Positions 63,601 through 64,000 of a DNA stretch of 64,000 nt are shown one piece after another. Source of the stretch: Clostridium thermosuccinogenes (lineage in GTDB: Bacteria; Bacillota; Clostridia; Acetivibrionales; DSM-5807). The position numbers were made by a program, and so were the translations under genes. The notes below the pieces were generated by a model. The model was not told the origin of the DNA. It did no database searches and saw nothing but the letters and a program-made list of their open reading frames with translations. The stretch is from NCBI RefSeq assembly GCF_002896855.1, contig NZ_CP021850.1:1885665-1949664 (forward strand). Direction: 5' to 3'. The first letter of the stretch is position 1; every line of letters starts with the position of its first letter.

Positions 63601-64000
63601 ATGGAGAAAAAGTTGAGAATAAAAGATGTGGAGAATATTATCAAGGATATGGATGTGGATTCTGCCATAGCTTATCTGGAATCCTTAAAAAGCACCTGTG
63701 ACATCAATCTTGACAGGCTGATGGATAAGTACAGGAGGAAAAAGGCTTCCCTGGAAGAGGAAAAAGGCAGATTCGCCCATATGTGTAAGTTTGAGAAGGA
63801 TGCATATCAAAAAGGATACCGGTACATTGCCGGGGTTGACGAAGCGGGCCGGGGGCCTTTGGCAGGTCCGGTGGTTGCTGCTGCAGTGATTTTACCTGAG
63901 GATGTTTTCATTGAAAAGTTGAACGATTCGAAGAAGCTGTCTCCGAAGCAAAGGGACATGCTATATGATATTATAATGGAAAAGGCTGTGGCTTATGGGA
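63601..64000 (+). CDS. rnhB: Ribonuclease HII, N-terminal part (cut by right edge)
   Basis: The frame is open to the window end (133 codons seen). After an N-terminal helical extension of about 75 residues come [25 protein letters not shown] and [15 protein letters not shown], the RNase HII signature with the first catalytic Asp and Glu. It removes ribonucleotides from RNA-DNA hybrids. GGTGG lies 8 bases before ATG 63601; a TTG at 63580 overlapping the rbgA stop is an alternative start. The long N-terminal extension is typical of Firmicute RnhB. Confidence 0.95.
   Translation, partial: MEKKLRIKDVENIIKDMDVDSAIAYLESLKSTCDINLDRLMDKYRRKKASLEEEKGRFAHMCKFEKDAYQKGYRYIAGVDEAGRGPLAGPVVAAAVILPEDVFIEKLNDSKKLSPKQRDMLYDIIMEKAVAYG

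Overview
The window reads as a chromosomal segment of a spore-forming, anaerobic, plant-polysaccharide-using member of the Clostridia (Firmicutes). The grounds are strong AGGAGG ribosome sites, frequent TTG and GTG starts, spoVS with a sigma-H-like promoter, the Firmicute fatty-acid regulator FapR, YlxM and RbgA, and the gene order rnc - radical SAM - spoVS - smc - ftsY - ylxM - ffh - rpsP - khpA - rimM - trmD - rplS - lepB - rbgA - rnhB. A large solute-binding-protein/permease locus next to a GH30 glycosidase, L-lactate dehydrogenase and a CO-dehydrogenase-like protein would suit the cellulolytic clostridia (former cluster III), but the genus is not proven. No tRNA, rRNA or CRISPR array was found.

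Layout. Positions 1-4900 carry a truncated Gfo/Idh oxidoreductase, a D-2-hydroxyacid dehydrogenase, a divergent CooS-like protein and an HD hydrolase. Positions 5017-24624 hold a LacI regulator, an inserted 1.37-kb insertion sequence, and a 16-kb one-directional locus: lipoprotein GH30 glycosidase, two very different solute-binding proteins, two permease pairs, a membrane-anchored NHL/TPR protein, a Yip1-type protein, a DUF5696-type protein and a YesL-type protein. No ATPase gene is present, so an ATPase encoded elsewhere is implied. Near-identical LacI operators sit at the same distance downstream of strong promoters in front of lacI and in front of the GH30 gene. Positions 24936-33281 carry a LysR gene divergent from gap, a minus-strand MoxR/DUF58/transglutaminase operon, and ldh.

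From 33469 almost everything is on the plus strand and is housekeeping: cinA, murJ, recA (with a LexA box), recX, an SbcD-like nuclease with an unusual half-length SbcC/Rad50-like partner and a small coiled-coil protein, rimO, pgsA, then the FapR-controlled lipid cluster fapR-plsX-fabH-fabD-fabG-acpP and fabF. The last 14 kb is the rnc to rnhB block for RNA processing, chromosome condensation, protein targeting and ribosome maturation; rnhB is cut by the right edge.

The most notable items are: (1) the CooS-like protein has a glutamate where Ni-CO dehydrogenases have a C-cluster cysteine and lacks part of the histidine proton relay, so it is probably not a classical CO dehydrogenase; (2) the LacI-controlled locus with two permease pairs and several membrane proteins of unknown function; (3) the SbcD / half-Rad50 / coiled-coil trio; (4) 44-bp tandem repeats between smc and ftsY. 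All family calls come from reading motifs by eye; no database search was run.
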